The translations under genes were made by a program, and so were the position numbers. Shown piece after piece: positions 46,799 to 56,415 of a stretch of 64,000 nt of DNA. The DNA is from Streptomyces peucetius (GTDB lineage Bacteria > Actinomycetota > Actinomycetes > Streptomycetales > Streptomycetaceae). Numbering within the stretch: the first letter of the stretch is position 1; each line of letters begins with the position of its first letter. A model generated the notes under the pieces. That model ran no database searches and was not told the origin of the DNA. It saw nothing but the letters and a program-made list of their open reading frames with translations. The stretch covers positions 7,130,001 through 7,194,000 of the forward strand of contig NZ_CP107567.1 of the NCBI RefSeq assembly GCF_025854275.1, read 5' to 3'.

Positions 46799-47817
46799 GA
46801 CTTCTCCCAGACCATCGTCATGATGCTGATCCCGCCGCCGAGGCCCACGAACAGCACCCGCTCGCCCGCCGCCAGCTCCCCGTACACCCGCTCCAGCTGC
46901 ACACCGATGCTCGCGCTGGCGATGTTGCCTAGCTCGGGGACGGTGACGACGAGCTTGTCCGCGGGCGCCCCGGTCAGCTCGGCGAACCGCTCCAGATACG
47001 GCACGGTCACCTGGTGCACCAGCACCTTCGCGAAGCCGTCCCAGTCCAGGCCCGCCCGGTGCAGGGTCCGTTCGACGACCGAGGCGCCCACCTTCTCGAA
47101 CACGCCGCGCAGTTCGCGGCCGTCGCCGCGGAAGTAGGTGTGCTCGTCGCCGCGCGGGTGGCGCGAGCCGCCGCCGGGGATGCCGCCGACCTCCCAGTGC
47201 TCGGAGTGCGTCTCGGTGTCCACGTCGAGAATGCCGCCACGCCCGACTTCCTCCAGGACCACGGCGGCGCCCGCGTCGCCGAACGTGTAGCCCGCGAAGC
47301 CCGCACGGAACTCGGCGAAGCCGCCCGGCGCCCGGCGTATCGCACGGGTCGGCGTCTCGCCCGTGACGACCAGCGCCCGCCGGGCCCGGCCGGCCAGGAT
47401 GGTGCTGCGGGCGACGTCGATGCCGTTGACGAAGCTGTTGCAGGCGTTGGTGACGTCCAGGGCGTGCGCCCGGGAGCCGAGACCGGCCTGCACGATGTGC
47501 GCGGTGGCGGGCTCGACCATGTCGCGCGACGCGGAGGCGAACAGCAGCAGATCGATGTCGTGCGGATCGAGCGACGCCTCGGCCAGCGCACGGCGGCCGG
47601 CGCGCACCGCCAGCGTCGAGGCGTACTCGTCATGGGCCGCGACGCGCCGGGTCTCGATGCCGGTGGCCTGCGTGAGCAGCGTGTCGGGCAGGGACCTGTC
47701 GAAGTGCGCGGCCGCCTCCTGCTGGAGGCTGCGCGATGTCAGCACCGCGTCCGGCAACGCGCTGCCGACGCCGGTGATCCCGACCCGCCGACGCGGATCG
47801 CTCGAGTGTTTGAGCAT
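46795..47817 (-). CDS. 3-oxoacyl-ACP synthase III / OleA-like thiolase
   Basis: A 340-residue thiolase-fold enzyme of the KASIII group. The catalytic triad is Cys126 (DVTNACNSFVNGID), His268 (VLVHQVTVPYLERF) and Asn298 (VPELGNIASASIG). The C-terminus has VLFVGLGGGISIMTMVW. It condenses an acyl thioester with a second acyl or malonyl thioester; the company of OleC- and OleD-like genes makes an OleA-type head-to-head condensation possible. It is the first gene of the operon. The ATG at 47817 lacks a clear ribosome-binding site. Confidence 0.88.
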   Translation of the reverse strand: MLKHSSDPRRRVGITGVGSALPDAVLTSRSLQQEAAAHFDRSLPDTLLTQATGIETRRVAAHDEYASTLAVRAGRRALAEASLDPHDIDLLLFASASRDMVEPATAHIVQAGLGSRAHALDVTNACNSFVNGIDVARSTILAGRARRALVVTGETPTRAIRRAPGGFAEFRAGFAGYTFGDAGAAVVLEEVGRGGILDVDTETHSEHWEVGGIPGGGSRHPRGDEHTYFRGDGRELRGVFEKVGASVVERTLHRAGLDWDGFAKVLVHQVTVPYLERFAELTGAPADKLVVTVPELGNIASASIGVQLERVYGELAAGERVLFVGLGGGISIMTMVWEKS

Positions 47818-47912
47818 GCGGCGATCGTCGCAGCGGCCCGACGGCGGGGCCTGAGTACATCTGCTCAATTCCGGCGTCCGGCGGCTGAGTAGCGGCACGG
47901 GTGGCGGAACAC

Positions 47913-47950
47913 GGCTGCCCCGCCGTCCCGGACGGGAGGGCGGGGCAGCC
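47913..47950 (-). terminator. Hairpin after the ThuA/DUF1080 operon
   Basis: GGCTGCCCCGCC (47913-47924) and GGCGGGGCAGCC (47939-47950) form a perfect 12-base stem, with TCCC and GGGA extending it inside the loop. It lies 44 bases downstream of the DUF1080 stop and 96 bases before the KASIII start, on the transcript of the leftward operon. It should end the upstream operon's mRNA before the biosynthetic operon. Confidence 0.7.
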
Positions 47951-47993
47951 GGCTCGTCGAGCCGAGGGCCTTTCGTTCCTTGGTCCTGCCGGG

Positions 47994-50204
47994 TCAGAGC
48001 TCCTTGATCCTGATGTCGCGGTAGGAGATCACGTCCGTCGTGCCGTGGACCTGGAGGCCGACGTAGCCGGTGGCGTACCGCCGTCCGTCCGTGCCGGGGT
48101 CGTCGGACCGCGGCGGCTCGAACACCTGGCCGCCCGTGTTGTCGAACTCGTTGATCAGCTTGCCGTTGCGGAAGACCGAGTAGTGCTGGCCCTCCACCCG
48201 GATCTCGTAGTCGTTCCAGGTGCCCTTCGGCGTGACCCCGGCGCCGGCGAGCCCGACGCGGTCGAAGCCGTAGATCGAGCCGGACTTGTACATGTCGCCG
48301 TCCGGGCGGTCCAGGATCTGCACCTCATGGCCGTACTTGATGGCGACCCACTCGGGGCGCGACTCCTCCGGGTTGTCGTGGACGTTCGGGAAGCGCACGA
48401 AGACACCGCCGTTGGCGTTGCCCGAGCCCGGGGCGTCGTCGCGCCACTGGAGCTTCAGCGAGAAGTCCCCGTACTGCCGCTGCGGGAACCACAGCATGCC
48501 CATGCCCGGCACGGTGGTGCTGCTGGTCATGGCGCCGTCCTCGGCCAGGGAGAACTTGCCGCCGCCGACGTGCTGCCACTGATTGAAGGTGTCCTCTGTG
48601 CCGTCGAAGATCTTGCGGTAGCCGTGGGTCTGTCCGGGCTTGCCGATACCGGACTCCCTGGCCGCGCGCATGATCTCCCGCTGCTCGCGGCTGTCGATGA
48701 CGCCTTCCTCGACGAGCGTGTCGAGCACCTCGTCCACGTGCTTGAGGAACAGCGCGTGCGAGGACCAGTCCTTCTCGTCCTCGATCAGCTCGTTGATGGT
48801 GCAGCGGCTGCCGGTCATCCGGTTCGGGATGCCGGTGTCGACCGTGCCCACGATCACCGTCGTGCGCTCGTCGTACTCGGGGCAGTTGGGTGCCGGGACA
48901 CCGCCGCCCTCGGCGACACTGAAGGAGACGCTCTTCGCCTCCGAGGTGTTGCCCGCCCTGTCCGTCGCCCGGTACAGGACCGTGTGGTAGCCGACCCGGT
49001 CGACGATCACCGGCTCGGTGTAGGCGAGGTACGGGCCGCCGTCCAGGGAGTACTCGATCCGCTCGACGCCGGAGCCTCCCGAGTCCACCGCGACGACGGT
49101 GACCGTGGCCCGCCCGATGTACGCGCCGTCGGAGTTCTGGTCGCCCGCGACGCCGACGGTGGTCTGCGGCGGCTCGTTGTCGTCGGCCGGCGGTTCGACG
49201 ACCGTGAACTGCACCGACTTCTCGGCGGCCGTGTTGCCCGCCTTGTCGGTCGCCCGGTAGCGGACCGTGTGCGCACCCGTCTCGTGCACCATCACCGGCC
49301 CGGTGTACGGCCGCCAGGCACCGTCCCCGAGCGCGTACTCGACGGTGTTGACGCCCGAGCCCGTGTCGGAGGCGGTCACGGTGACCGTGGCCATCCCCAG
49401 GTACCGGCCTTCGGCGTCCTTCTCGCCGCTCACCGTGGCCGAGGTCTCCGGCGCGGTGGTGTCGTCGGTCGGCGGAGCGGCGACGGTGAAGTCCACCGAC
49501 TTCGCCGCCTCGACGTTGCCCGCCTTGTCGTAGGCGCGGTAGCGGATCGTGTGCGAGCCGACCTGGTCGACGATGACGGGCGCCGTGTACGGCTGCCACG
49601 GGCCGTCCGCCCCGACCGCGTACTCGATCTTGTCGACGCCGGCCCCCTCGTCGGTCGCCGCGAGGGTGACGGCCGCCTGACCGATGTAGGCGCCGTCGGC
49701 GTTCTTGTCGCCGTCCACGCTGGCCGTCGTGACCGGCGCGGTGGTGTCCTCACTGCTGCCCGCCGTGACGGTCAGGATGCCCTGCATGGTGCCGTGGCCG
49801 GGGATGGTGCAGTGGTAGAAGTACCGGCCCTCGGTGAGGTTGACCTGTGCGGTGTGCCTGCCGCCCATGTCGTCGTTCGGGTTGGCCAGCAGGTTCAGCT
49901 GGACGTCGTTGTTGAACTCGACGTCCGAGACGGAGAACGTCAGCGTGTGCGGCATGCCGGTGGTGTTGCCGGTGGCCGCGCTGTTCTCGAAGACGATCGT
50001 CGCGGGGCCGGCGACCGCGGTGGCCGGGAAGGACAGGTACTTGTCGATCGGGTCACCGGCCGTCCAGGTGAGCACCTGTTCGGCGGCGGCCTCCTGGCTT
50101 TCGGCCGGCTTGCCGTACGCGGCCGCGGACGTCAGTCCGACGACCATCACCACGGCGGCCAGCAGGGCGGTCCACAGGCTCGTGGCCCGGTGTCTGAAGC
50201 TCAC
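47994..50204 (-). CDS. Secreted cupredoxin - Ig-like repeats - DUF1080 protein
   Basis: A 736-residue exported protein. Residues 1-30 form a signal peptide (LWTALLAAVVMVVGLTSAAA). Residues about 40-150 form a cupredoxin with type-1 copper ligands in GMPHTLTFSV and YFYHCTIPGHGTMQG (His, Cys, His, Met). About 155-445 holds three OmpL47-like Ig repeats of about 95 residues (PYTAPVIVDQVGSHTIRYRA and two related copies). About 530-736 is a DUF1080 (3-keto-disaccharide hydrolase-like) domain with GGVFVRFPN and GTWNDYEIRVEG. The GTG at 50204 overlaps the stop of the ThuA gene. It probably acts on extracellular sugars with the co-encoded dehydrogenase. Confidence 0.88.
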   Translation of the reverse strand: MSFRHRATSLWTALLAAVVMVVGLTSAAAYGKPAESQEAAAEQVLTWTAGDPIDKYLSFPATAVAGPATIVFENSAATGNTTGMPHTLTFSVSDVEFNNDVQLNLLANPNDDMGGRHTAQVNLTEGRYFYHCTIPGHGTMQGILTVTAGSSEDTTAPVTTASVDGDKNADGAYIGQAAVTLAATDEGAGVDKIEYAVGADGPWQPYTAPVIVDQVGSHTIRYRAYDKAGNVEAAKSVDFTVAAPPTDDTTAPETSATVSGEKDAEGRYLGMATVTVTASDTGSGVNTVEYALGDGAWRPYTGPVMVHETGAHTVRYRATDKAGNTAAEKSVQFTVVEPPADDNEPPQTTVGVAGDQNSDGAYIGRATVTVVAVDSGGSGVERIEYSLDGGPYLAYTEPVIVDRVGYHTVLYRATDRAGNTSEAKSVSFSVAEGGGVPAPNCPEYDERTTVIVGTVDTGIPNRMTGSRCTINELIEDEKDWSSHALFLKHVDEVLDTLVEEGVIDSREQREIMRAARESGIGKPGQTHGYRKIFDGTEDTFNQWQHVGGGKFSLAEDGAMTSSTTVPGMGMLWFPQRQYGDFSLKLQWRDDAPGSGNANGGVFVRFPNVHDNPEESRPEWVAIKYGHEVQILDRPDGDMYKSGSIYGFDRVGLAGAGVTPKGTWNDYEIRVEGQHYSVFRNGKLINEFDNTGGQVFEPPRSDDPGTDGRRYATGYVGLQVHGTTDVISYRDIRIKEL

Positions 50205-52690
50205 TGCGCCGCCTTCCTCGCGAGCTGGTCGGCGGCGGGGGTCGCCCCGCCGCCCTGGTAGGTCACGCGCCACAGCGCGGAGTTGGAGTCGGAGGTGAAG
50301 AATCCGCGCCCGTAGTCCAGGACGTACAGCGACCCGTCGGGTGCGAACTTCCAGTCCATGAGGTTGCGGATGCCGCCGGAGCCCACCGGGACGATCTTCT
50401 TGAGGGACTCGGCGTGCACGGGCAGGCCGCCCCTGCCGACGGTCCTCGGGTCTGTCAGCACCGCGTGGCGCGGCTGGTCGCCGTCGTAGAAGTCACCGAC
50501 GAACCACTTGCCGTCCCAGTACTCGGGCCACTTGACCTCCGAGCCGCTCGACGCGTCGTAGCGGTAGACGGGGCCGTTCATGGTGGCCTGGCCGCCGCCC
50601 TTGAGCCACGGCAGCAGCAGCTTCTGCTCCTCCTGCTTGTAGCTGGGGATGCCGTTCTCGTCCCGCGGGTAGTCGACGCCACCGCCCTGCGGCGAGTACC
50701 AGATGGTGTTGGGCGTGACGGGCGGCAGGTTCACCAGACCGTCGTTGTTCGGCGACTCGTTCTTCGGGGCGTCGCAGTCGTACCAGCCGAGCGGCTGGGA
50801 CGGGTCCGGCAGATTGCGGTCGCGGTAGGGCTGGTTGTTGCCCATGCAGTACGGCCACCCGTGGTTGCCGGCCTTGGTGATGGCGGCGAAGGTGTCGTAC
50901 TTGGCCGGACCCCAGGTCGTCGAGGGGGCGCCTGCGTCCGGGCCGACCCAGCCGGCGTAGAGGATGTCCGTCTGCTTGTCGACGAAGATGCGTGCCGGGT
51001 TGCGCACCCCCATCACATAGATCTCGCCGCGGGTCTTGCCGCCGCCTTCCGCGGTCTCCTCACCCGTGAACAGATTCCCCTCGGGGAGGGTGTAGGTGCC
51101 GTCGTCCTCGGGATGGATCCGCAGGATCTTGCCGTTGAGGTTGTTGGTGTTCCCCGCGGTGCGGCGCGCGTCGGCGAAGGAGACGCCCTGGAAGTTCGGC
51201 TCCGGGTTGTTGCCCGAGTAACCGCCGCTGAAGCCGGACGAGTTGTTGTCGCCGGTCGCGATGTACAGATTGCCCTTCGAGTCCCAGGCCATGCCGCCGC
51301 CCGCGTGGCAGCAGCTGTGGATCTGCACCGGCCAGTGCAGCAGCACCTTCTCGCTCGCGAGATCCAGCCGGTTGGTGGCGAGGTCGAGCGTGAAGCGGGA
51401 GACCCGTCGCTCGGCCATGTGGGTGTCACGGTTGATCTCGGAGTGGGGCGTGTAGTGCAGATACACCCAGCCGTTGGTCATGAAGTCGGGGTCCAGCTCG
51501 ATCCCGAGCAGCCCCTCCTCGTTCTTGACCAGCTCGTCGCCGCCGCCCTTGTTGCCGAAGACGGTCAGCGCACCGGCCTTGGTGACCTTCTTCGTCGCCG
51601 GGTCGTAGACGTGGACCTCGCCGTTGCCCTTGCCGATGTCGGGGTCGTTCCAGTCGCGGACGACCGGGACGCTCGAGTCGGCTCCGCCGCGACCGATGTA
51701 GAGCACCCGCCCGTCGGGGGCGACGACCAGGCCGTGCGGTTCGCCGATCTGGTCGTTCTGGCCGGGCTGATTGGGCTTGGTGACCCGCTCCGCCGTGTAG
51801 TTGGCGTCGATCGTGGCCTTGCAGTCGGCCTGCGAGAGACGGGACGTCCAGGCGAGCGCGCCGCGCAGATGCTCGCGGAAGTCGGTCTCGGCGAAGGTCT
51901 CGACCGTGCCGCCCATCCCGGTGTAGAAGGACCGGCCGCCGTCGTAGTCACGGCACCAGGAGACCGGGTGGTCCCAGCCGCCCGGCTTCGCCGCCGGGGT
52001 GTACGAGCTCTCCTTGAGCCGGGCCACGGTGTGCACCGTGCCCGAGGGGTTCTGTGCCCAGTTGAACCACTTGTCGGGCCGCTTCCACTCCAGCGGCAGC
52101 GACTTGGTGGCCGGATGTACCCGGTCCCCGACCTCGACGACTGCCCGCTGCGTGCTGCTGGGCGCCCCGGTCGGCCGGGCCCCGATCAGGCCGGTGAACC
52201 AGTCCGAGTACGGCTCGGTGCGCGCCGCGTCGTGGATGCCGACGAAGCCGCCGCCCGCCTCCAGGTACGACTCGAGACCGGCCTCCTGCGCGGGGTCGAG
52301 CACATCGCCGCCGCCGGTGAGGAACACGACCGCGTTGAACCGGCCGAGCCGTTTGGCGTCGGTGAAGACCGCCGGGTCGTCGGTGGCCTCCGTTCTGAAC
52401 CGGCCCGCCACCGGCCCGGTCTCCCCGATCCTCTCGATCGCCGCGATACCGGCGTCGACGGTCGGGGACTCCGCGCCGGCGGACGCGTGGAACACCAGCA
52501 CCCGCACATTCGCGCCGCCCGGCGGCGACGGAAGGGACAACGTTGTCGGCGGTGCCGGATGCGGTGCGGCGCCGGCGACGCCGCCCCCTGCGAGCAAGGA
52601 GGCGGTCAGGGCCCCGGCGCCGAGGGCCGCCGCCAGGGGGCGTTTCAGGGATCTTGTTCTTCCGGACCTGTGATGTGGTGCGCGCTGCAT
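50201..52690 (-). CDS. Secreted ThuA - PQQ-type sugar dehydrogenase fusion
   Basis: An 829-residue secreted fusion. After a basic signal peptide ([20 protein letters not shown]) a ThuA domain covers about 50-275 ([55 protein letters not shown]). From about 330 to 820 follows a six-bladed glucose/sorbosone-dehydrogenase-like propeller ([52 protein letters not shown]). ThuA domains are linked to trehalose/3-keto-sugar metabolism, matching the DUF1080 partner encoded downstream. ATG at 52690 and 52702 are both possible. Divergent from the laccase gene. Confidence 0.88.
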   Translation of the reverse strand: MQRAPHHRSGRTRSLKRPLAAALGAGALTASLLAGGGVAGAAPHPAPPTTLSLPSPPGGANVRVLVFHASAGAESPTVDAGIAAIERIGETGPVAGRFRTEATDDPAVFTDAKRLGRFNAVVFLTGGGDVLDPAQEAGLESYLEAGGGFVGIHDAARTEPYSDWFTGLIGARPTGAPSSTQRAVVEVGDRVHPATKSLPLEWKRPDKWFNWAQNPSGTVHTVARLKESSYTPAAKPGGWDHPVSWCRDYDGGRSFYTGMGGTVETFAETDFREHLRGALAWTSRLSQADCKATIDANYTAERVTKPNQPGQNDQIGEPHGLVVAPDGRVLYIGRGGADSSVPVVRDWNDPDIGKGNGEVHVYDPATKKVTKAGALTVFGNKGGGDELVKNEEGLLGIELDPDFMTNGWVYLHYTPHSEINRDTHMAERRVSRFTLDLATNRLDLASEKVLLHWPVQIHSCCHAGGGMAWDSKGNLYIATGDNNSSGFSGGYSGNNPEPNFQGVSFADARRTAGNTNNLNGKILRIHPEDDGTYTLPEGNLFTGEETAEGGGKTRGEIYVMGVRNPARIFVDKQTDILYAGWVGPDAGAPSTTWGPAKYDTFAAITKAGNHGWPYCMGNNQPYRDRNLPDPSQPLGWYDCDAPKNESPNNDGLVNLPPVTPNTIWYSPQGGGVDYPRDENGIPSYKQEEQKLLLPWLKGGGQATMNGPVYRYDASSGSEVKWPEYWDGKWFVGDFYDGDQPRHAVLTDPRTVGRGGLPVHAESLKKIVPVGSGGIRNLMDWKFAPDGSLYVLDYGRGFFTSDSNSALWRVTYQGGGATPAADQLARKAAQ

Positions 52691-52886
52691 GTGGTCACCC
52701 ATCCCTCTGTGGTCACAACAGCCGTTGAAGCTAGACCTCTTTTCGCGGTTCGCCAATAGGTATGACTGCAATCCGAACGAACTTTGTCCTGACTGTGGAG
52801 AAACAAGGACCGCCCGGCTACCGTGTGGGCCGTCCCCCGGGGTCAGTACGCCCCGTCAATCTCTGCCGACGATCGGAGAGTTCGAC

Positions 52887-53903
52887 ATGGACAGACGGAG
52901 CTTCAACCGGCGCCTCCTCGCGGGCGGCGCCGCCGCGGCGGCCACCGGAGTGACATCGTTGTCGGTCGCTTCCGCCTCCAATGCCGCCCCCGCCCCGGCG
53001 AAGGGCGCACCCAAGACTGCCCAAGCGGGCGGTCAGATACGCCACTTGCAGCTGTACGCCGAGAAACTGGCCGACGGGCAGATGGGATACGGCCTGGAGA
53101 AGGGCCGGGCGACCATTCCCGGTCCGTTGATCGAACTCGTCGAAGGCGACACGCTGCACATCGAGTTCGAGAACCTGATGGACGTCCCGGTCAGCCTGCA
53201 CCCCCACGGCGTCGACTACGACATCGCCAACGACGGCACGAAGATGAGCCGCAGCCATGTCGAACCCGGCGCCACCCGCACCTACACCTGGCGCACCCAC
53301 ACCCCCGGCAGGCGCTCCGACGGCACCTGGCGGCCGGGCAGTGCGGGGTACTGGCACTACCACGACCACGTGGTGGGCACCGACCACGGCACCGGCGGCA
53401 TCCGCAAGGGCCTGTACGGTCCGCTGGTGGTGCGCAGGAAGGACGACATCCTGCCCGACAAGCAGTTCACGATCGTCTTCAACGACATGACGATCAACAA
53501 CCGGCCGGCCGCCGACCCGCCCGACTTCCTCGCCACGGTGGGCGACCGGGTCGAGATCATCATGATCACGCACGGCGAGTACTACCACACCTTCCACATG
53601 CACGGTCACCGCTGGGCCGACAACAGGACCGGCCTGCTCGCCGGCCCCGAGGACGTCAGCCGGGTGATCGACAACAAGATCACCGGCCCCGCCGACTCCT
53701 TCGGCTTCCAGGTGATCGCCGGTGAACACGTGGGCGCCGGCGCCTGGATGTACCACTGCCACGTCCAGAGCCACTCGGACATGGGCATGGCCGGCCTCTT
53801 CCTCGTCGCCAAACCGGACGGCACGATCCCCGGCTACGAACCGCACCATCCGACGGCCGCCGGCTCGGACGCCGGCTCGGAGGAGGGTGGTCACGCGCAC
53901 TGA
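52887..53903 (+). CDS. Two-domain small laccase (SLAC), Tat-exported
   Basis: A 338-residue two-domain multicopper oxidase. The Tat signal is [18 protein letters not shown]. Copper ligands are all present: HPHG at 105-108, HYHDH at 157-161, HTFHMHGH at 234-241 and HCHVQSH at 290-296. The length and two-domain plan match the trimeric small laccases of Streptomyces, which oxidise phenols with reduction of oxygen to water. Loading copper before Tat export is the usual order. The ATG at 52887 follows GGAGAG. The C-terminus is His/Gly-rich. Confidence 0.95.
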   Translation: MDRRSFNRRLLAGGAAAAATGVTSLSVASASNAAPAPAKGAPKTAQAGGQIRHLQLYAEKLADGQMGYGLEKGRATIPGPLIELVEGDTLHIEFENLMDVPVSLHPHGVDYDIANDGTKMSRSHVEPGATRTYTWRTHTPGRRSDGTWRPGSAGYWHYHDHVVGTDHGTGGIRKGLYGPLVVRRKDDILPDKQFTIVFNDMTINNRPAADPPDFLATVGDRVEIIMITHGEYYHTFHMHGHRWADNRTGLLAGPEDVSRVIDNKITGPADSFGFQVIAGEHVGAGAWMYHCHVQSHSDMGMAGLFLVAKPDGTIPGYEPHHPTAAGSDAGSEEGGHAH

Positions 53904-53981
53904 GGCTGGTGGGGCGGCGGCTGCCCGGAGGCAACCCGGGCCCGGTTTCCGGCATACGGCCCGCCCCGTGCGCCAGCCCAG

Positions 53982-54012
53982 GTACCCGTACGCTGCGTCA
54001 GCGTACGGGTAC
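53982..54012. promoter_or_regulatory. Perfect 14-bp inverted repeat upstream of XRE gene
   Basis: GTACCCGTACGCTG (53982-53995) and CAGCGTACGGGTAC (53999-54012) are perfect arms around CGT. It lies 79 bases after the laccase stop and 73 bases before the XRE start. No T-tract follows. It could terminate the laccase transcript or be the operator of the XRE regulator; the nested symmetry (GTACGGGTACG) slightly favours a protein site. Confidence 0.55.
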
Positions 54013-54084
54013 GCTCGGTGGACACGGCTCGTGACCGCGCGTGACGATGGGGGAGTTGCGGCACGGTACGTGGAGGTGGGCGGC

Positions 54085-54942
54085 ATGGCGGCAGGCGACA
54101 GCGGCATCGCTGTGGGGGACAACGGGCGGACGGCGAACGGGACGGAGCCGGAGAGCTCCGACAGCCTCAAAACGTTCGGGGAGGTCGTCAAGGCGCTCCG
54201 CAGGAGGGCGCGGCTGACACAGGAGCAGTTCGCGCCGCAGGTCCGGTACTCGGTGCCGACGGTCGCGTCGATCGAGCAGGGGCGCCGCTTCCCGCCGATG
54301 GACTTCGTGGACCGGGCGGAAGAGGTACTCGACGCGTTCGGGGTGCTGAGGGGCGCGGCGAAACACCTGTCGCGGCGGCCGGGGATCGCGAGCTGGTTCC
54401 GCCAGTGGGCGCAGCTGGAGGCGGAGGCGGTCAACCTGTACACGTACGAGTGCCGGTTGGTCCCGGGCCTGTTGCAGACGGAGGCGTACGCGCGTGCGCT
54501 GTTCTCGGAGCGCCTTCCGCCGCTCGGTGACGAGCAGATCGAGGAACGGCTCACGGCGCGTACGGAGCGTCAGCGGCTGCTGCGGGAGCGCCCGAACACG
54601 GCGTTCAGCTTCATCGTCGAGGAGCATGTGCTCCGGCGTGGCGCGGAGGCGTGCGCGGAGCTGCTGCCCAGCGTCCTCGCGCTGGCGGAACTCCGGAACA
54701 TCGAGGTCCAGGTCATGCCGCAGTCACGCGTCACGCACGCCGGGCTCGACGGGCCGATCCGCCTACTGGAGACACCGGACAACAAGTGGTTCGCGTACTG
54801 CGAGGGCCAGGAGAGCGGCCAGTTCATCTCGGAGCCCAAAGTGGTCAGCATGCTCCACATGCGGTATGCCAGGATGCGGTCACAGGCCCTCTCGTTGGAG
54901 GAATCCGGGGGCCTGTTGCGTCGGATGCGAGGAGCAGCATGA
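54085..54942 (+). CDS. XRE-family regulator with DUF5753
   Basis: A 285-residue regulator. The HTH is at about 32-75 (EVVKALRRRARLTQEQFAPQ, SVPTVASIEQGRRF); DUF5753 covers about 105-275 (NLYTYECRLVPGLLQTEAYA, FSFIVEEHVLRRG). The ATG at 54085 has GGAGG 8 bases upstream. The stop overlaps the ATG of the DUF397 gene (ATGA). It is a second copy of the type of module seen at 9-10 kb, but without an adjacent HATPase. Confidence 0.92.
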   Translation: MAAGDSGIAVGDNGRTANGTEPESSDSLKTFGEVVKALRRRARLTQEQFAPQVRYSVPTVASIEQGRRFPPMDFVDRAEEVLDAFGVLRGAAKHLSRRPGIASWFRQWAQLEAEAVNLYTYECRLVPGLLQTEAYARALFSERLPPLGDEQIEERLTARTERQRLLRERPNTAFSFIVEEHVLRRGAEACAELLPSVLALAELRNIEVQVMPQSRVTHAGLDGPIRLLETPDNKWFAYCEGQESGQFISEPKVVSMLHMRYARMRSQALSLEESGGLLRRMRGAA

Positions 54943-55124
54943 GCACCACACAACTGGCCTGGTTCAAGAGCAGCTACAGCGGGAGCTCTGGCGACGACTG
55001 CATCGAGGTGGCGACGACGCCCGGGACGGTCCACGTCCGGGACTCCAAGGTCGAGCGGAGCCCTCAGCTCGCCGTCTCGCCCGCCTCGTGGACGAGCTTC
55101 GTCTCGTACGCCACGGAGGCCTGA
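54939..55124 (+). CDS. DUF397 protein
   Basis: A 61-residue DUF397 protein with the full short form of the family (LAWFKSSYSGSSGDDCIEVA, VHVRDSKVERSPQLAVSPAS, WTSFVSYA). Start overlaps the stop of the XRE gene by 4 bases, so they are made together. It is probably the small modulator of that regulator. A strong hairpin follows its stop. Confidence 0.93.
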   Translation: MSTTQLAWFKSSYSGSSGDDCIEVATTPGTVHVRDSKVERSPQLAVSPASWTSFVSYATEA

Positions 55125-55134
55125 CGACCCCGCA

Positions 55135-55181
55135 GGCGGGCGCCCCGGGAACGGTTTCTCGCCGGCTCCGGGGCGCCCGCC
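55135..55181. terminator. Bidirectional hairpin between convergent genes
   Basis: GGCGGGCGCCCCGG (55135-55148) and CCGGGGCGCCCGCC (55168-55181) are perfect 14-base arms around a 19-base loop. It starts 10 bases after the DUF397 stop and ends 15 bases before the stop of the opposing gene, so it can terminate both. Confidence 0.8.
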
Positions 55182-55196
55182 GTCGCCGGGGCCGGC

Positions 55197-56081
55197 CTAG
55201 GAGGCGGCGGCCAGGTCCCAGACCTCCCACGCGGTGTACGGATCGGCCTGGACGAACAGGCGCGAGCCGCGGGCGACGACCCGGCGGCGACCGACGGGCG
55301 ATCCGTCGGGCCGGACGAGCGTGCTGTGCAGATACGGGGCGGCGGTGCGTTCGGCGGGCGTGCACAGCACGAGCCGGTCCTGCTCCTGGCCGTAGCCGCC
55401 GAAGAAGGCGACAGCGCCGCTGTGGACGGCGGTCGCCTTCGCCCCTGCGACCGGTGAGTCCCACACGCGTACCGAGCCGTCGGCGCGTACACGGACCAGC
55501 GGGAAGTCGGTGTAGTAGTACGCCCAGGCCTCTCCCCGGTGAACGTTCAGGGCGTAGCAGTCCGCCATGCATCCACCGGCGGTGGACGGCGGCAGTTCCC
55601 ACAGCGGCTCGCCGGTGGACGACCAGCGGCGCAGACCGGCGTGGCCCAGCGCGTCGTCACCGAACACTCCCTCGTCGAAGTACCCCACCCACAGGTCGCC
55701 GCTCTCGTCGGCCAGCAGATGCTCGATGCCGTCACCGACGGCGAACGCCCAGGAGGTCCTGCCCAGCGTGTCGAAGATCTGGACGTGGTCGGCCCGGCCC
55801 CGGCGCCGGGCGTCCGCCACGACGAAACCCCCGTCGGGGAGGGCGTCCAGCAGCGGATGGCGTGCGGTCACGGCACTCAGGTGCGTCTCCTGGACTCGGC
55901 CGTCGTCGACGGTGACGACCATCGCGTCGTAAGGGGTCCCCTCCGAGCGGGAAGCGCCACTCAGCAGCCAGTGGGCGCGGCCGAAGGCGTCCACGGTGCT
56001 GTGCAGGACGTGCTGCTGGGCGTGGGCACGCGGCAGCCGGGCGTAGAGGGTCAGCGAAGTGGTGTGCGCAGGGGTGGGCAT
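55197..56081 (-). CDS. Hypothetical beta-propeller-like protein
   Basis: A 294-residue soluble protein without signal peptide. Repeating strands resembling propeller blades are seen (HSTVDAFGRAHWLLSGA, VQIFDTLGRTSWAFAVGDGI, LRRWSSTGEPLWELPPSTAG, VRADGSVRVWDSPVAGAKA). Tryptophans recur at blade ends. The motif DLWVGYFDEGVFGDD is common in Streptomyces hypothetical proteins. The ATG at 56081 has GAGGAG 9 bases upstream. Function unknown. Confidence 0.75.
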   Translation of the reverse strand: MPTPAHTTSLTLYARLPRAHAQQHVLHSTVDAFGRAHWLLSGASRSEGTPYDAMVVTVDDGRVQETHLSAVTARHPLLDALPDGGFVVADARRRGRADHVQIFDTLGRTSWAFAVGDGIEHLLADESGDLWVGYFDEGVFGDDALGHAGLRRWSSTGEPLWELPPSTAGGCMADCYALNVHRGEAWAYYYTDFPLVRVRADGSVRVWDSPVAGAKATAVHSGAVAFFGGYGQEQDRLVLCTPAERTAAPYLHSTLVRPDGSPVGRRRVVARGSRLFVQADPYTAWEVWDLAAAS

Positions 56082-56415
56082 GCGGCGGTGCTCCTCGGCG
56101 GTGGCTGATGGACCTGGCGTACGGATCGGCCGGTCCGGCGGCGCGCGCCCCCGGGGCAGCGGCAGGCGGCTACGCGGCATGCGCCCTTCTGGTCGTCATG
56201 GGCACGGATCCTGCCGGACCCGCGGCGCCGTCGCAACGCGATTGCGCCAGGGGCGGGCGGAGATCACGTCCGCGTGGACGTTTCCCGGGCGATTGCAAGG
56301 GCAAGCGGCCGTCGGGGACACCCCGTCCCGGACCGGCACCCGGATGGCACCACAACGCGAAGCCGGTCCGCAGCCGGGCCGCTGCCGGAACCGACTCGCA
56401 GAAAGTGACACAGAC
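56082..56415. other. Divergent intergenic region with sigma-B-like promoter
   Basis: About 330 bases without a gene between the propeller-like gene and the STAS gene. At 56280-56304 GTTT, 15 bases, then GGGCAA resembles the general-stress (sigma-B-type) promoter pattern of Streptomyces (GNNT, 14-16 bases, GGGTAY) with one deviation, about 112 bases upstream of the STAS start. This is a pattern match only. Confidence 0.3.

Noticed and set aside
47901..50261. A 786-codon open frame on the plus strand
   Set aside because: It mirrors the cupredoxin-Ig-DUF1080 gene; the amino-acid composition is that of an antisense shadow (Val/Asp/Arg-rich) and no domain is visible.
50414..52759. A 781-codon plus-strand open frame
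   Set aside because: Antisense to the ThuA-sugar dehydrogenase gene, which has clear domains and codon bias on the minus strand.
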